Origin: Streptomyces albireticuli
Lineage (GTDB): Bacteria; Actinomycetota; Actinomycetes; Streptomycetales; Streptomycetaceae
Assembly: GCF_021228125.1 (NCBI RefSeq)
Contig: NZ_JAJQQS010000023.1
Span: 62,001 to 126,000, forward strand
Direction of reading: 5' to 3'
DNA: 64,000 bases
Made by a program: the position numbers and the translations under genes. Shown here piece after piece: positions 49,670 to 57,883 of this stretch (positions within the stretch are counted from its first letter, which is position 1; each line of letters opens with the position of its first letter). The notes below the pieces were generated by a model, which was not told the origin of the DNA, searched no databases, and was given only the letters and a program-made list of their open reading frames with translations.

Positions 49670-50578
49670 ATGACCACCTCCTCCTGGACCCCCGACCGCC
49701 CCTGGCGCGGCATCATGGTCGCCACCGCGCTCCCGCTGCGCGCGGACCTCTCCGTCGACCACGACGCCTACGCCGCGCACGTCCGGTGGCTCCTGGACAA
49801 CGGCTGCGACGGAGTCGTCCCCAACGGCTCCCTGGGCGAGTACCAGACCCTCACCGCCGAGGAACGCTCCCGCGTGGTGCGCACCGCCGTCGAAGCGGCG
49901 GGCGACGGGGCACGCGTGATGCCCGGTGTCGCCGCCTACGGCGGCACCGAGGCACGACGCTGGGCCGAGGAGGCCGCCGAGGCCGGCTGCGGCTCCGTGC
50001 TGCTGCTGCCGCCCAACGCCTACCGCGCCGACGAACCGGCCGTACGCGCCCATTACGCCGAGGTCGCCCGGGCCGGCCTGCCCGTCGTCGCCTACAACAA
50101 CCCCGTCGACACCAAGGTCGACCTCACCCCCGCCCTGCTGGCCCGGCTGCACGCCGAAGGCGGTGTCGTGGCCGTCAAGGAGTACAGCGGGGACGTCCGG
50201 CGCGCCTACGAGACAGCCGAACTCGCCCCCGAGCTGGACCTGCTGATCGGCGCCGACGACGTCCTGCTCGAACTCGCCGTCGCCGGGGCGGTCGGCTGGA
50301 TCGCCGGCTACCCCAACGCCTTCCCCGCCACGTGCGCCCGGCTCTACCGCGCCGCCGTCGCCGGTGACCTGGAGACGGCCCTGCCCCTCTACCGCTCGCT
50401 GCACCCGCTCCTGCGCTGGGACTCGAAGACCGAGTTCGTACAGGCCATCAAGCTCTCCATGGACATCACCGGACACCACGGCGGCCCCACCCGCCCGCCG
50501 CGCCTCCCGCTCACGGGCGAGACCGAGGCCGCGGTGCGCGCCGCCACGGAGAAGGCCGTCGCCGACGGACACCACTGA
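49670..50578 (+). CDS. Dihydrodipicolinate synthase-family enzyme, predicted pyrroline-4-hydroxy-2-carboxylate deaminase
   Basis: A 302-residue aldolase-superfamily barrel. The Schiff-base Lys170 is in VVAVKEYSGD and the general-acid Tyr142 in VVAYNNPVDT; NGSLGEYQTLT is the substrate-carboxylate loop. In hydroxyproline catabolism this family deaminates and dehydrates the pyrroline to 2-oxoglutarate semialdehyde. GAAGGG precedes ATG 49670 by 9 nt. The role is inferred from the neighbouring epimerase and dehydrogenase genes. Confidence 0.85.
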   Translation: MTTSSWTPDRPWRGIMVATALPLRADLSVDHDAYAAHVRWLLDNGCDGVVPNGSLGEYQTLTAEERSRVVRTAVEAAGDGARVMPGVAAYGGTEARRWAEEAAEAGCGSVLLLPPNAYRADEPAVRAHYAEVARAGLPVVAYNNPVDTKVDLTPALLARLHAEGGVVAVKEYSGDVRRAYETAELAPELDLLIGADDVLLELAVAGAVGWIAGYPNAFPATCARLYRAAVAGDLETALPLYRSLHPLLRWDSKTEFVQAIKLSMDITGHHGGPTRPPRLPLTGETEAAVRAATEKAVADGHH

Positions 50579-50638
50579 CCTCCGCCCTCACTTTTCCCTC
50601 TACCGCATCCTTCCCGCTGTCCGAAGGAAAGGACAACC

Positions 50639-51643
50639 GTGCGCACCCGTCATGTCTTCCATGCCGTCGACTCGCACACCGAGGGCATGCCCACACGCGT
50701 CATCACCGGCGGCGTCGGCGTGATCCCCGGCGCCACCATGGCCGAGCGCCGGCTCCACTTCATCGAGCACATGGACCACCTGCGGACGCTCCTGATGTAC
50801 GAGCCGCGCGGCCACGCCTCGATGAGCGGCGCGATCCTCCAGCCCCCCACCAGGCCCGACGCCGACTACGGCGTCCTCTACATCGAGGTCTCCGGGGTGC
50901 TGCCCATGTGCGGGCACGGCACCATCGGGGTCGCCACCGTGCTCGTCGAGACCGGCATGGTGCCGGTCATCGAACCCGTGACCACGGTGCGCCTCGACAC
51001 CCCGTCCGGGCTGATCACCGTCGACGTCCGGGTCGAGGACGGGGCGGCCAGGTCCGCCACGCTCACCAACGTGCCCTCCTTCTGCGTCGGCCTCGACCGC
51101 AAGGCCGACGTCCCCGGCCACGGGACGGTCACCTACGACCTCGCTTTCGGCGGCAACTTCTACGCCTTCGTCGAACTCGACGCCCTGGGGCTTCCTTTCG
51201 ACCGGGCCCGCAAGGACGACCTGCTCGCCGCCGGACTCGCCGTCATGGAGGCGGTCAACGCCTCGCCGGACCGGCCCGTCCACCCCGAACACCCCGGGAT
51301 CAGCGGGCTCAAGCACGTCTACCTCGTCGCGCCCGGTTCGGACGCCCGTCACTCGCGGCACGCCATGGCCATCCACCCCGGCTGGTTCGACCGTTCCCCC
51401 TGCGGTACGGGCACCTCCGCCCGGATGGCGCAGCTGCACGCACGGGGCGCGCTCCCGCTCGGCCGCGACTTCGTCAACGAGTCCTTCATCGGCACCCGGC
51501 TCACCGGCCGCCTGGTGGGGGAGACGGAGGTCGGCGGAGTGCCGGCCGTCGTGCCCGCCATCACCGGCCGCGCCTGGATCACCGGCACCGCCCAGTACTT
51601 CCTCGACCCGGACGACCCCTTCCCCGGAGGTTTCCTCCTGTGA
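50639..51643 (+). CDS. 4-hydroxyproline 2-epimerase (proline racemase family)
   Basis: A 334-residue proline-racemase-fold enzyme. Both catalytic Cys are present: Cys91 in MCGHGTIG and Cys255 in SPCGTGTSARMA. The Cys pair indicates epimerase or racemase activity, as the related dehydratases have Thr in the second place. It converts trans-4-hydroxy-L-proline to cis-4-hydroxy-D-proline, the first step of the pathway. GTG 50639 follows GAAGGAAAGGACAACC. Its stop overlaps the next start as GTGA. Confidence 0.9.
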   Translation: MRTRHVFHAVDSHTEGMPTRVITGGVGVIPGATMAERRLHFIEHMDHLRTLLMYEPRGHASMSGAILQPPTRPDADYGVLYIEVSGVLPMCGHGTIGVATVLVETGMVPVIEPVTTVRLDTPSGLITVDVRVEDGAARSATLTNVPSFCVGLDRKADVPGHGTVTYDLAFGGNFYAFVELDALGLPFDRARKDDLLAAGLAVMEAVNASPDRPVHPEHPGISGLKHVYLVAPGSDARHSRHAMAIHPGWFDRSPCGTGTSARMAQLHARGALPLGRDFVNESFIGTRLTGRLVGETEVGGVPAVVPAITGRAWITGTAQYFLDPDDPFPGGFLL

Positions 51644-53010
51644 CCGCCGCCCCGAACCTCGTCGCCTCGCGCAACCCGGCCGACCCGTCCGACACCGTCT
51701 GCGACGTGCCCGCCCACGGTGCCTCCGGCGCCGCCGAGGCCGTCGAGCGGGCCCGTGCCGCCCAGCCCGGCTGGCTCCTGGCCGGTGCCGCCGCCCGCTC
51801 CTCCGCGCTGTCCGCCGTCGCCGCGGCGATCGAGGCCGCGGCCGCCGAACTCGCCGCCCTCGCCGTGCGCGAGGCGGGCAAGCCGCTCGCCGAGGCACAG
51901 GCCGAGGTGACCCGCACGGCCGCGATCTGGCGGTACTACGCCCAGGCGCCCTACGAGCCCACCGGCGCCGTCCACGAGACGGCCGGCGGCCCCGGCCTGC
52001 TGCTGACCCGGCGCCGCCCGCACGGCGTCGCCGGACTCGTCACCCCCTGGAACTTCCCCTTCGCCATCCCCTCCTGGAAGGCCGCGCCCGCGCTCGCCGC
52101 CGGTAACACGGTCGTACTCAAGCCCGCGCCCGAGGCCACCGCCTGCGCGCTGCGCCTGGCCGAGCTCGTCCAGGGGGCGGTGCCCGACGCCGTGTTCACG
52201 GTCGTGCCCGGCGGCGCGGCGGAGGGACACGCCGTCGTCGCGACCGCCGACGTCGTCTCCTTCACCGGCTCCACCGCCGTCGGCGAGGCGGTCACCCGTG
52301 CCGCCACCGCCCGGGGCGTCCCGGTCCAGGCCGAGACGGGCGGGCTCAACGCGGCGATCGTCCTGCCCGACGCCGACATCGGCCGGGCCGCCGCCCACAT
52401 CGCCGCGGCGATCGCCGGATACGCCGGGCAGAAGTGCACGGCGACCAGCCGGGTGATCGCCGTCGGCGCGGCCCTCGACCCCCTGCGCGAGGCCCTCGCC
52501 GAAGCCCTGCGCGCCCTGCCCGTGGGCGACCCGGCGGACCCGGCCACCGTGTGCGGCCCCCTCATCTCGGGCCCGGCGCGGGACCGGTTCGACGCGTCGC
52601 TGTCCGGTGCCCCCGTCCTCGCCACCGGCACCGCACCGGACGGGCCCGGCTGGTACGCGGCCCCCACCGTGGTCGAAAAAGCGCCGGCCGGGCACCGGCT
52701 GCTCACCGAGGAGGTCTTCGCCCCCGTCGCCGCCCTGCTGCCCGCGGACGACCTGGCGCACGCCGTACGGATCGGCAACTCCGTTCCGTACGGCCTGGTC
52801 ACCTCGGTTCACACCGGCGGGATCGAAGCGGTGCTGAACGGTCTCGACGGCCTCGACACGGGAATGATCCGCGTCAACGCCCCTTCCACGGGCGTCGACT
52901 TCCACCTTCCGTTCGGCGGCACCAAGGCCTCCGGGCACGGCCCGCGCGAGCAGGGGCGGGCGGCGCTGGACTTCTACACGTCCAGCCGGACCTACACCCT
53001 CGCTCCCTGA
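51640..53010 (+). CDS. Aldehyde dehydrogenase, predicted 2-oxoglutarate semialdehyde dehydrogenase
   Basis: A 456-residue NAD(P) aldehyde dehydrogenase. It shows TPWNFPFAIPSWK (cofactor and oxyanion region), VSFTGSTAVGEAV, the general base Glu232 in QAETGGLNAAIVL and the nucleophile Cys266 in YAGQKCTATSR. It would oxidise the semialdehyde made by the deaminase to 2-oxoglutarate, finishing hydroxyproline breakdown. It starts at GTG 51640, overlapping the epimerase stop, and is the last enzyme of the operon. Confidence 0.88.
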   Translation: MTAAPNLVASRNPADPSDTVCDVPAHGASGAAEAVERARAAQPGWLLAGAAARSSALSAVAAAIEAAAAELAALAVREAGKPLAEAQAEVTRTAAIWRYYAQAPYEPTGAVHETAGGPGLLLTRRRPHGVAGLVTPWNFPFAIPSWKAAPALAAGNTVVLKPAPEATACALRLAELVQGAVPDAVFTVVPGGAAEGHAVVATADVVSFTGSTAVGEAVTRAATARGVPVQAETGGLNAAIVLPDADIGRAAAHIAAAIAGYAGQKCTATSRVIAVGAALDPLREALAEALRALPVGDPADPATVCGPLISGPARDRFDASLSGAPVLATGTAPDGPGWYAAPTVVEKAPAGHRLLTEEVFAPVAALLPADDLAHAVRIGNSVPYGLVTSVHTGGIEAVLNGLDGLDTGMIRVNAPSTGVDFHLPFGGTKASGHGPREQGRAALDFYTSSRTYTLAP

Positions 53011-53015
53011 GAAAG

Positions 53016-53029
53016 ATGTGACATTGTAC
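53016..53029. promoter_or_regulatory. Operator-like motif before the GntR regulator (site D)
   Basis: ATGTGACATTGTAC has the common motif with one change, and its core GTGACATTGTAC is nearly palindromic (five of six pairs). It lies about 113 bp before the regulator start, consistent with autoregulation. Confidence 0.45.
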
Positions 53030-53141
53030 GCTCGTTGGTCCGTCCAGGTACGGACCAGCCGGGAGCGCGGCTGCGCACGTACCGCGGACGCGGCTGCCGG
53101 ACCTCGGCCGCCGCACCGGCGACGAAGGGACACGGGACACC

Positions 53142-53828
53142 ATGGGCCACCTCAAGCAGCGCACCCTCATCACCGCCACCGAGCGGCTGCGCGACCAGGT
53201 CGCCCACGCCCTGCGGGCCGCCCTCATCTCCGGCGAACTCCGTCCCGGCGAGGTCTACTCCGCACCGCAGCTCGCGGAGGACTTCGGCATCTCCGCGACC
53301 CCCGTGCGCGAGGCCATGCTCGACCTCGCCCGCGAGGGCCTGGTCGAGCCGGTCCGCAACAAGGGCTTCCGGGTCACCGAGGTCAACGAGCGCGACCTGG
53401 ACCAGTACACCGAGATCCGCACGCTCATCGAGGTCCCCACCACGGGCCGCGTCACGCGCACCGCGGCCCGCGAGGACCTCGAAGCGCTCCGCCCGGTCGC
53501 CGAGGAGATCGTGCGCGCCGCCCGCGACCACGACCTCATCGGCTACCTGGAGGCCGACCGGCGGTTCCACCTCACCCTGCTCGCCCTCTCCGGCAACGAA
53601 CGCCTCGTCGAGACCGTCGGCGACCTGCGCAAGCGCTCACGTCTGTACGGGCTGACCGCGCTCGACCGGCGCGGCGAACTCATCCCCTCCGCCGAGGAAC
53701 ACCTCGAGATCCTGGACCGGATGCTCGCCGGTGACGCCGAGGGCGCCGAGGAGTGCATGGCGCGGCACCTCGGGCACGTGCGCTCCCTGTGGGCCAAGGG
53801 CAGCGACAAGGACCCGGTGCCGTCCTGA
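53142..53828 (+). CDS. GntR-family regulator with FCD domain, predicted hydroxyproline-responsive
   Basis: A 228-residue regulator. The N-terminal GntR winged helix (about 10-75) includes LRAALISGELRPGEVYSAPQ, then LAEDFGISATPVREAMLDLA and EGLVEPVRNKGFRVTEV. The C-terminal FCD domain has the metal/ligand residues Asp and His in YLEADRRFHLTLLAL, SGNERL, and EEHLEILDRM. It lies directly after the catabolic operon and motif D precedes it. A role as repressor released by hydroxyproline or a pathway intermediate is inference. ATG 53142 is preceded by GAAGGGACACGG. Confidence 0.86.
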   Translation: MGHLKQRTLITATERLRDQVAHALRAALISGELRPGEVYSAPQLAEDFGISATPVREAMLDLAREGLVEPVRNKGFRVTEVNERDLDQYTEIRTLIEVPTTGRVTRTAAREDLEALRPVAEEIVRAARDHDLIGYLEADRRFHLTLLALSGNERLVETVGDLRKRSRLYGLTALDRRGELIPSAEEHLEILDRMLAGDAEGAEECMARHLGHVRSLWAKGSDKDPVPS

Positions 53829-53841
53829 CCTCGCCGCTGCT

Positions 53842-54390
53842 TCAGGAGGGGTACTTGCGCGCGGTGACGTAGCTGAACGGCTCGCAGACGCCGGCGCTGT
53901 GGTGGCCGGCGGCCGCGAGGGCCAGAGCCAGCCGCTCGCGTGCTTTGAGGCCCAGGCCCGCCGTGGCGTGCAGCGCGCCGAGCGCGAACTCGTCCCCGCA
54001 CCCGACGGCCGCGTACCCGTCGGCGGACTCGCCTATCTGGTAGTCCTCGTAGACGACGAACAGGCGGTCGTATATCCCGACGAGGAACGTCCCGGCCTTC
54101 TCCTGCTCGGAGTCCTTGCGCGACCAGCCGCCGTCCTTGAGGCAGCCGCGCAGCTTGTCGACGAAGACGGTGGTCATGAACCGGTCCAGGTCGCCCTTGG
54201 GCTTGGGCGCCTTGAACGCGTGGTGCAGCAGCTGACCCATGCGGAAGCTGGTGGTGAAACCCATGGCGTAAGGGCCGTTGCGGAAGAGCTTCGGATCCCG
54301 GCGGACGGTGAGTCTCAGACCGGCGACCCCCGCCGAGTCCCCGCCCAGATGCACCCGCCCGTTGTGCACGAGCCCGACGATCACGGTCAT
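53842..54390 (-). CDS. Proteasome/HslV-like Ntn-hydrolase of unknown role
   Basis: A 182-residue protein that starts MTVIVGLVHNGRVHLGGDSA. After removal of Met, Thr1, Asp17 (GGDS) and Lys33 (RDPKLF) fall at the positions of the catalytic residues of proteasome beta subunits and HslV. Later segments YAAVGCGDEFALGALHAT and LKARERLALALAAAGHHSAGV are typical of the fold. No ATPase partner is encoded nearby. AAGGGGAGGCC before the ATG is an excellent ribosome binding site. A protease, peptidase or amidase activity is likely but the substrate is unknown. Confidence 0.78.
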   Translation of the reverse strand: MTVIVGLVHNGRVHLGGDSAGVAGLRLTVRRDPKLFRNGPYAMGFTTSFRMGQLLHHAFKAPKPKGDLDRFMTTVFVDKLRGCLKDGGWSRKDSEQEKAGTFLVGIYDRLFVVYEDYQIGESADGYAAVGCGDEFALGALHATAGLGLKARERLALALAAAGHHSAGVCEPFSYVTARKYPS

Positions 54391-54475
54391 GGCCTCCCCT
54401 TCCGCTGCGCCGTCCCCTCGATACTGCGCGCGAGGAGACGGGCGGAAACCGGGCGGGGCCCCTCGGGGCAGGGGT

Positions 54476-55426
54476 TCAGCGGGCTACGGCGTCCAGGTGC
54501 CGGTAGAGCACCTCGTGGCCCTCGGCCTCGGGGTGCAGACCGTCGACGAGCAGATCGGCCCGCTCGCGGAGCGGCTCCCACATGTCGAGGTGGTCGACGT
54601 GGTGAGCGTCGCACCAGGTCCGTACGGACTCGCGCACGGCCAGTGCCCGCTCCTCCGTGAAACGCAGACCCCAGCAGTCGCGGGTGCGCGTCTCGTCGAG
54701 CCACATCGGGCCCATGACGACGAGCCGCGCGTTGTGGCTCAGCGCCGTGGCCGCGAGGGAGTCGAGACTGTCCGTGACGCGCGGAAGCTCGTCGGAGAGC
54801 GCCCCGGGGCCGGAGAGCGGCTGGGCGGAGTCGTTGACGCCCGCGGCGACGAGGAGGGTGTCCGGCAGGCGCGGAGCCAGCAGCGCGGGCGTCTGCTCAC
54901 TGACCTCGGCCAGGGTGGCGCCGGGGATGGCCAGGTTGAAGACCCGGTGGTCGGCCTCGTTCGCGCCGATGTGCGAGGCGGCCAGCCGGGCCGCCCAGCC
55001 GCCCCGCGGATCACAGCGCCCGTAGGCGATGCTGTCGCCCACGATCACGATGCGCGCCGCCGGGCGCAGCGGCTTCGCGTCCAGGTAGGCCCAGGCGCTC
55101 TCCCCGGAGGAGAGCAGCACCCGCCGGCGCGCGTAGTCGTCGACCTCATAGGCGTCGGCCGCGGCGAGGTCCTGGTCGGTGAGGTGCAGGACGGCGCCCT
55201 TGACCTCGGCGCCGATCCTGCGCTCCAGGGTCAGATGGACGTCGAGACCGCTGGCGGCGATCACGGCCGGGTCGGTGATCGGCTGGGGCCGGGTGGCGTA
55301 ACCGGCCAGCGAGGCGGGGGTACTGGGCACGGGCCGGCCGAAGAGGGCGGTCTGGACCTGCTCGTCCAGCAGCGTGCCGAAGGAGAAGAGGGTGTGGGGG
55401 CGTGAGTCGGACACGGGGAGGGGCAC
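54476..55426 (-). CDS. Fusion of a gamma-glutamylcyclotransferase-like domain with an SGNH hydrolase
   Basis: A 316-residue two-domain protein. Residues about 10-120 form a cyclotransferase-like fold (LFSFGTLLDEQVQTALFG, later EVKGAVLHLTDQDLAAADAY and EVDDYARR). From residue 124 the SGNH hydrolase begins: GDSIAYG with Ser131 as nucleophile (block I), LAIPGAT (block II), AAGVNDSAQ (block III) and the Asp/His of VDGLHPEAEGH (block V). No signal peptide is seen, so it acts in the cytoplasm. The combination hints at processing of an acylated or glutamyl compound, but the substrate is unknown. Confidence 0.8.
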   Translation of the reverse strand: MPLPVSDSRPHTLFSFGTLLDEQVQTALFGRPVPSTPASLAGYATRPQPITDPAVIAASGLDVHLTLERRIGAEVKGAVLHLTDQDLAAADAYEVDDYARRRVLLSSGESAWAYLDAKPLRPAARIVIVGDSIAYGRCDPRGGWAARLAASHIGANEADHRVFNLAIPGATLAEVSEQTPALLAPRLPDTLLVAAGVNDSAQPLSGPGALSDELPRVTDSLDSLAATALSHNARLVVMGPMWLDETRTRDCWGLRFTEERALAVRESVRTWCDAHHVDHLDMWEPLRERADLLVDGLHPEAEGHEVLYRHLDAVAR

Positions 55427-55532
55427 GGCCTTTCGGGAGGGTGTTCGGATCTTGATCGCTCCACCCTATTCGGCCGACTCGGTGCGCCGGCGGGGGTGTG
55501 CGCGGGCGGGACTTCGGAGGAGGGGCGGGTAT

Positions 55533-55560
55533 CGAACATGAGTACCTGTACTCATGTTCG
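55533..55560. promoter_or_regulatory. 28-bp near-perfect palindrome in the divergent intergenic region
   Basis: CGAACATGAGTAC and GTACTCATGTTCG are perfect 13-bp inverted repeats around a central CT. It is AT-richer than its surroundings, lies about 107 bp from the hydrolase-fusion start and 70 bp from the small helical protein start, and looks like a binding site for a dimeric regulator. Confidence 0.6.
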
Positions 55561-55629
55561 CGCATGGATTGCCGGGTAGCGTTCCCGCTGCACGGAGTAC
55601 AGAGCACGAAGGAAGCAGGGCAAGGAAGA

Positions 55630-56079
55630 ATGGCTTCCTTTGAGACCGAGTGGGCGCAGCTCAAGCAGGGGGACTCGGTCGGCGACGGGATGCGTCTCGC
55701 GGGTGCCGGCGGTGCGGCCGGGTGGGGCAAGGGTGCCGCGGGCGGGGTGAAGTCCAGCAAGAACGCGTGGAACACCGCCGCGGACGGTGTCGGGCGGCTC
55801 GGCGGGAACGTCAAGCAGGCGCTGACGGCTCTGGAACAGGGCCAGAAGGGCACGGGCGCCCAGGGGGTGCTGAGCGCGGCGGCCCAGCGGGAGGTCTACC
55901 GGTCCTGGAAGCAGTATCTGGACGCGATGACCGGCAGGTGCGCCGCGCTCACGGAGCGCCTGGAGAAGGCGGGCAATCACCAGTACAAGGGTGAGCAGCA
56001 GATCACGGAAGCCTTCGATCAGATGAAGAAGCAGTACGAGGACACCCAGGCCGTCGGCGGCCGGAACGCGGGCCGGTGA
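55630..56079 (+). CDS. Small helical protein, possible type VII (ESX) secretion partner
   Basis: A 149-residue, mostly helical protein without a signal peptide. It begins MASFETEWAQLKQG, then has a Gly/Ala-rich segment (GAGGAAGWGKGAAGGVK) and two predicted helices (NVKQALTALEQGQKG and QREVYRSWKQYLDAMTGRC, ALTERLEKAGNHQYKGEQQI). There is no clear WxG motif. Located 10 bp before the DUF1023 hydrolase, it could be a chaperone-like partner for it. ATG 55630 has AAGGAAGA upstream. Confidence 0.65.
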   Translation: MASFETEWAQLKQGDSVGDGMRLAGAGGAAGWGKGAAGGVKSSKNAWNTAADGVGRLGGNVKQALTALEQGQKGTGAQGVLSAAAQREVYRSWKQYLDAMTGRCAALTERLEKAGNHQYKGEQQITEAFDQMKKQYEDTQAVGGRNAGR

Positions 56080-56089
56080 TCCGGACCTC

Positions 56090-57883
56090 ATGGATTACGC
56101 GGCGCTCAAGGCGTTCAAGAAGTCGCAGTACACCGACGCGGCGGACTCCTACCGCACCACCGGCGACATGGCCGATCAGGCGAAGGCGGGCATAGAGAAC
56201 CAGATCACCGCCTCGATGCGGAAGACCCTGAGAGGTGAGGCCGCCGACGCGGCACTCTTCCAGCTCAGGGAGCTGGCGAAGAACTTCCACTACGTTCAGG
56301 TCGAATGCGGCCTGGTCAGCACCGCACTGAACGCTTTCGCGTCGGATGTCGAGGCGGCGAGGACGAAGCTCGACCGGGCGGTGGAGGACGCGGAGTCCAG
56401 GAAGTTCACGGTGGGCGCCGACGGTTCGGTCAGCTACCCGGAAGGTGGCGAGAAGACCGACGGCAAGACGCCGAAGGGCGGCACGGCCAACGGCACCACG
56501 GACGCGACCGCCCGCGCCATCAACCGCCAGGCCGCGAACTTCGACCCCAACCCGAACTTCGCCCCCGCCCAGGAATGCGCCGACCGCATAGCCGAGGCCC
56601 TCAAGGAAGCCACCGTGGCCGACGAGAAGTGGGCACCGAAGCTGCGCTCCCTACGAGCCGACGACGACCTGACCGTCTCCAGCAGCGACTGGGTGGACGC
56701 CCAGGAAGACATGGGCCGCGTCCGCGACGGCGCGAAGTCCTACCTGGACCACATCAAGGCCCCGCCCAAGGGCGGCGACCCGGAAGCCAACGCGGACTGG
56801 TGGAAGAAGCTCTCGGAACGGGAGAAGTCCGCCTACCTTGCGGTGCACCCGGCCAGTGTCGGCGCGCTGAACGGCCTGCCCGCGGCGGTGCGTGACGAGG
56901 CCAACCGTACGGTGCTGGACGAGAAGAAGGCCGAGTACCGGCAGCGGCTGAAGGCGATACCGGAGGAACCCGAAAGGTTCACGGTCTTCCGCGACAGCGT
57001 GAAGCCCAACGCCGACTGGGTGAAGTGGAACAGCAAGTACGGGGACGAGCGCGAGCAGCTGCGCGAGGCGTTGAAGGGGATGGACGCCATCCAGGACCGT
57101 CTCGACAGTACCGGCGGCAAGACGAACGTCCCCGAGGCGTACCTGCTGGCCTTCCACCCCGAGAAGGACGGCCGGGTCGTCCTCGCGAACGGCAATCCCG
57201 ACACCGCCGACCACACGGCCGTCTACGTGCCGGGCACGAAGACACACCTGGGCAGCATCGAGGGCGACCTCAACCGTGGGGTGAAGCTGTGGCGGGCCAG
57301 CGACTCCCTTGCCGCCAGTTCCAAGGTCTCGACCATCACCTGGTTCGACTACGACGCCCCGAACCTCCTCGGTAACGCGACAAGCGACGGCTACGCGGAG
57401 AAGGGCGGCCCCGATCTGCGGGAATTCCTCGACGGGAACAAGGCCGCCCATCAGTCGGCCACGGGGAGCACCGCGCACACCACGATCATCGGTCACAGCT
57501 ACGGCAGCACGGTCATCGGTGACGGCGCGAAGTCCGGCCACTGGCCGGACGGTCCGCTGGCCGTCGACGACGTCATCGCGGCGGGAAGCCCCGGCATGCA
57601 GGCCCGGCGCGCAGCCGACCTCGGCATCAAGCCGGGCCATATGTGGGCGGAGAAGGCCGACAACTACGACGACTGGTTTGTCCGCGAGGGCGGCCGGAAC
57701 GTGGGGCTCGGAGGCGACCGTGTCATCCCCACCGACAAGGAGTTCGGCGCACAGGTGATGAAGTCCGACGCCCCTGACCACGGCGGCTACTGGAACATGG
57801 ACGACGACGGAAATGCCTCCGTCAGCCTGCAGAACCAGGCGCGGGTCATCGTCGGCGAATACAAAGAGGTGACACTTGAGTGA
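56090..57883 (+). CDS. DUF1023-type alpha/beta hydrolase with ESX-like N-terminal domain
   Basis: A 597-residue protein. The first 115 residues are helical, resembling the N-terminal targeting regions of type VII substrates (MDYAALKAFKKSQYTDAADS, FHYVQVECGLVSTALNAFAS). A linker follows, then a helical region with EKSAYLAVHPASVGALNGLP, typical of DUF1023 proteins. The alpha/beta hydrolase domain carries the nucleophile elbow GHSYGS (468-473), with Asp and His residues further on. This architecture is usual for exported hydrolases of Streptomyces. Its stop overlaps the lipoprotein start by 8 nt. Confidence 0.85.
   Translation: MDYAALKAFKKSQYTDAADSYRTTGDMADQAKAGIENQITASMRKTLRGEAADAALFQLRELAKNFHYVQVECGLVSTALNAFASDVEAARTKLDRAVEDAESRKFTVGADGSVSYPEGGEKTDGKTPKGGTANGTTDATARAINRQAANFDPNPNFAPAQECADRIAEALKEATVADEKWAPKLRSLRADDDLTVSSSDWVDAQEDMGRVRDGAKSYLDHIKAPPKGGDPEANADWWKKLSEREKSAYLAVHPASVGALNGLPAAVRDEANRTVLDEKKAEYRQRLKAIPEEPERFTVFRDSVKPNADWVKWNSKYGDEREQLREALKGMDAIQDRLDSTGGKTNVPEAYLLAFHPEKDGRVVLANGNPDTADHTAVYVPGTKTHLGSIEGDLNRGVKLWRASDSLAASSKVSTITWFDYDAPNLLGNATSDGYAEKGGPDLREFLDGNKAAHQSATGSTAHTTIIGHSYGSTVIGDGAKSGHWPDGPLAVDDVIAAGSPGMQARRAADLGIKPGHMWAEKADNYDDWFVREGGRNVGLGGDRVIPTDKEFGAQVMKSDAPDHGGYWNMDDDGNASVSLQNQARVIVGEYKEVTLE

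Noticed and set aside
55533..55560. LexA box (CGAAC-N4-GTTCG) in the long palindrome
   Set aside because: The CGAAC and GTTCG ends are 18 bp apart instead of 4, so spacing does not fit LexA.
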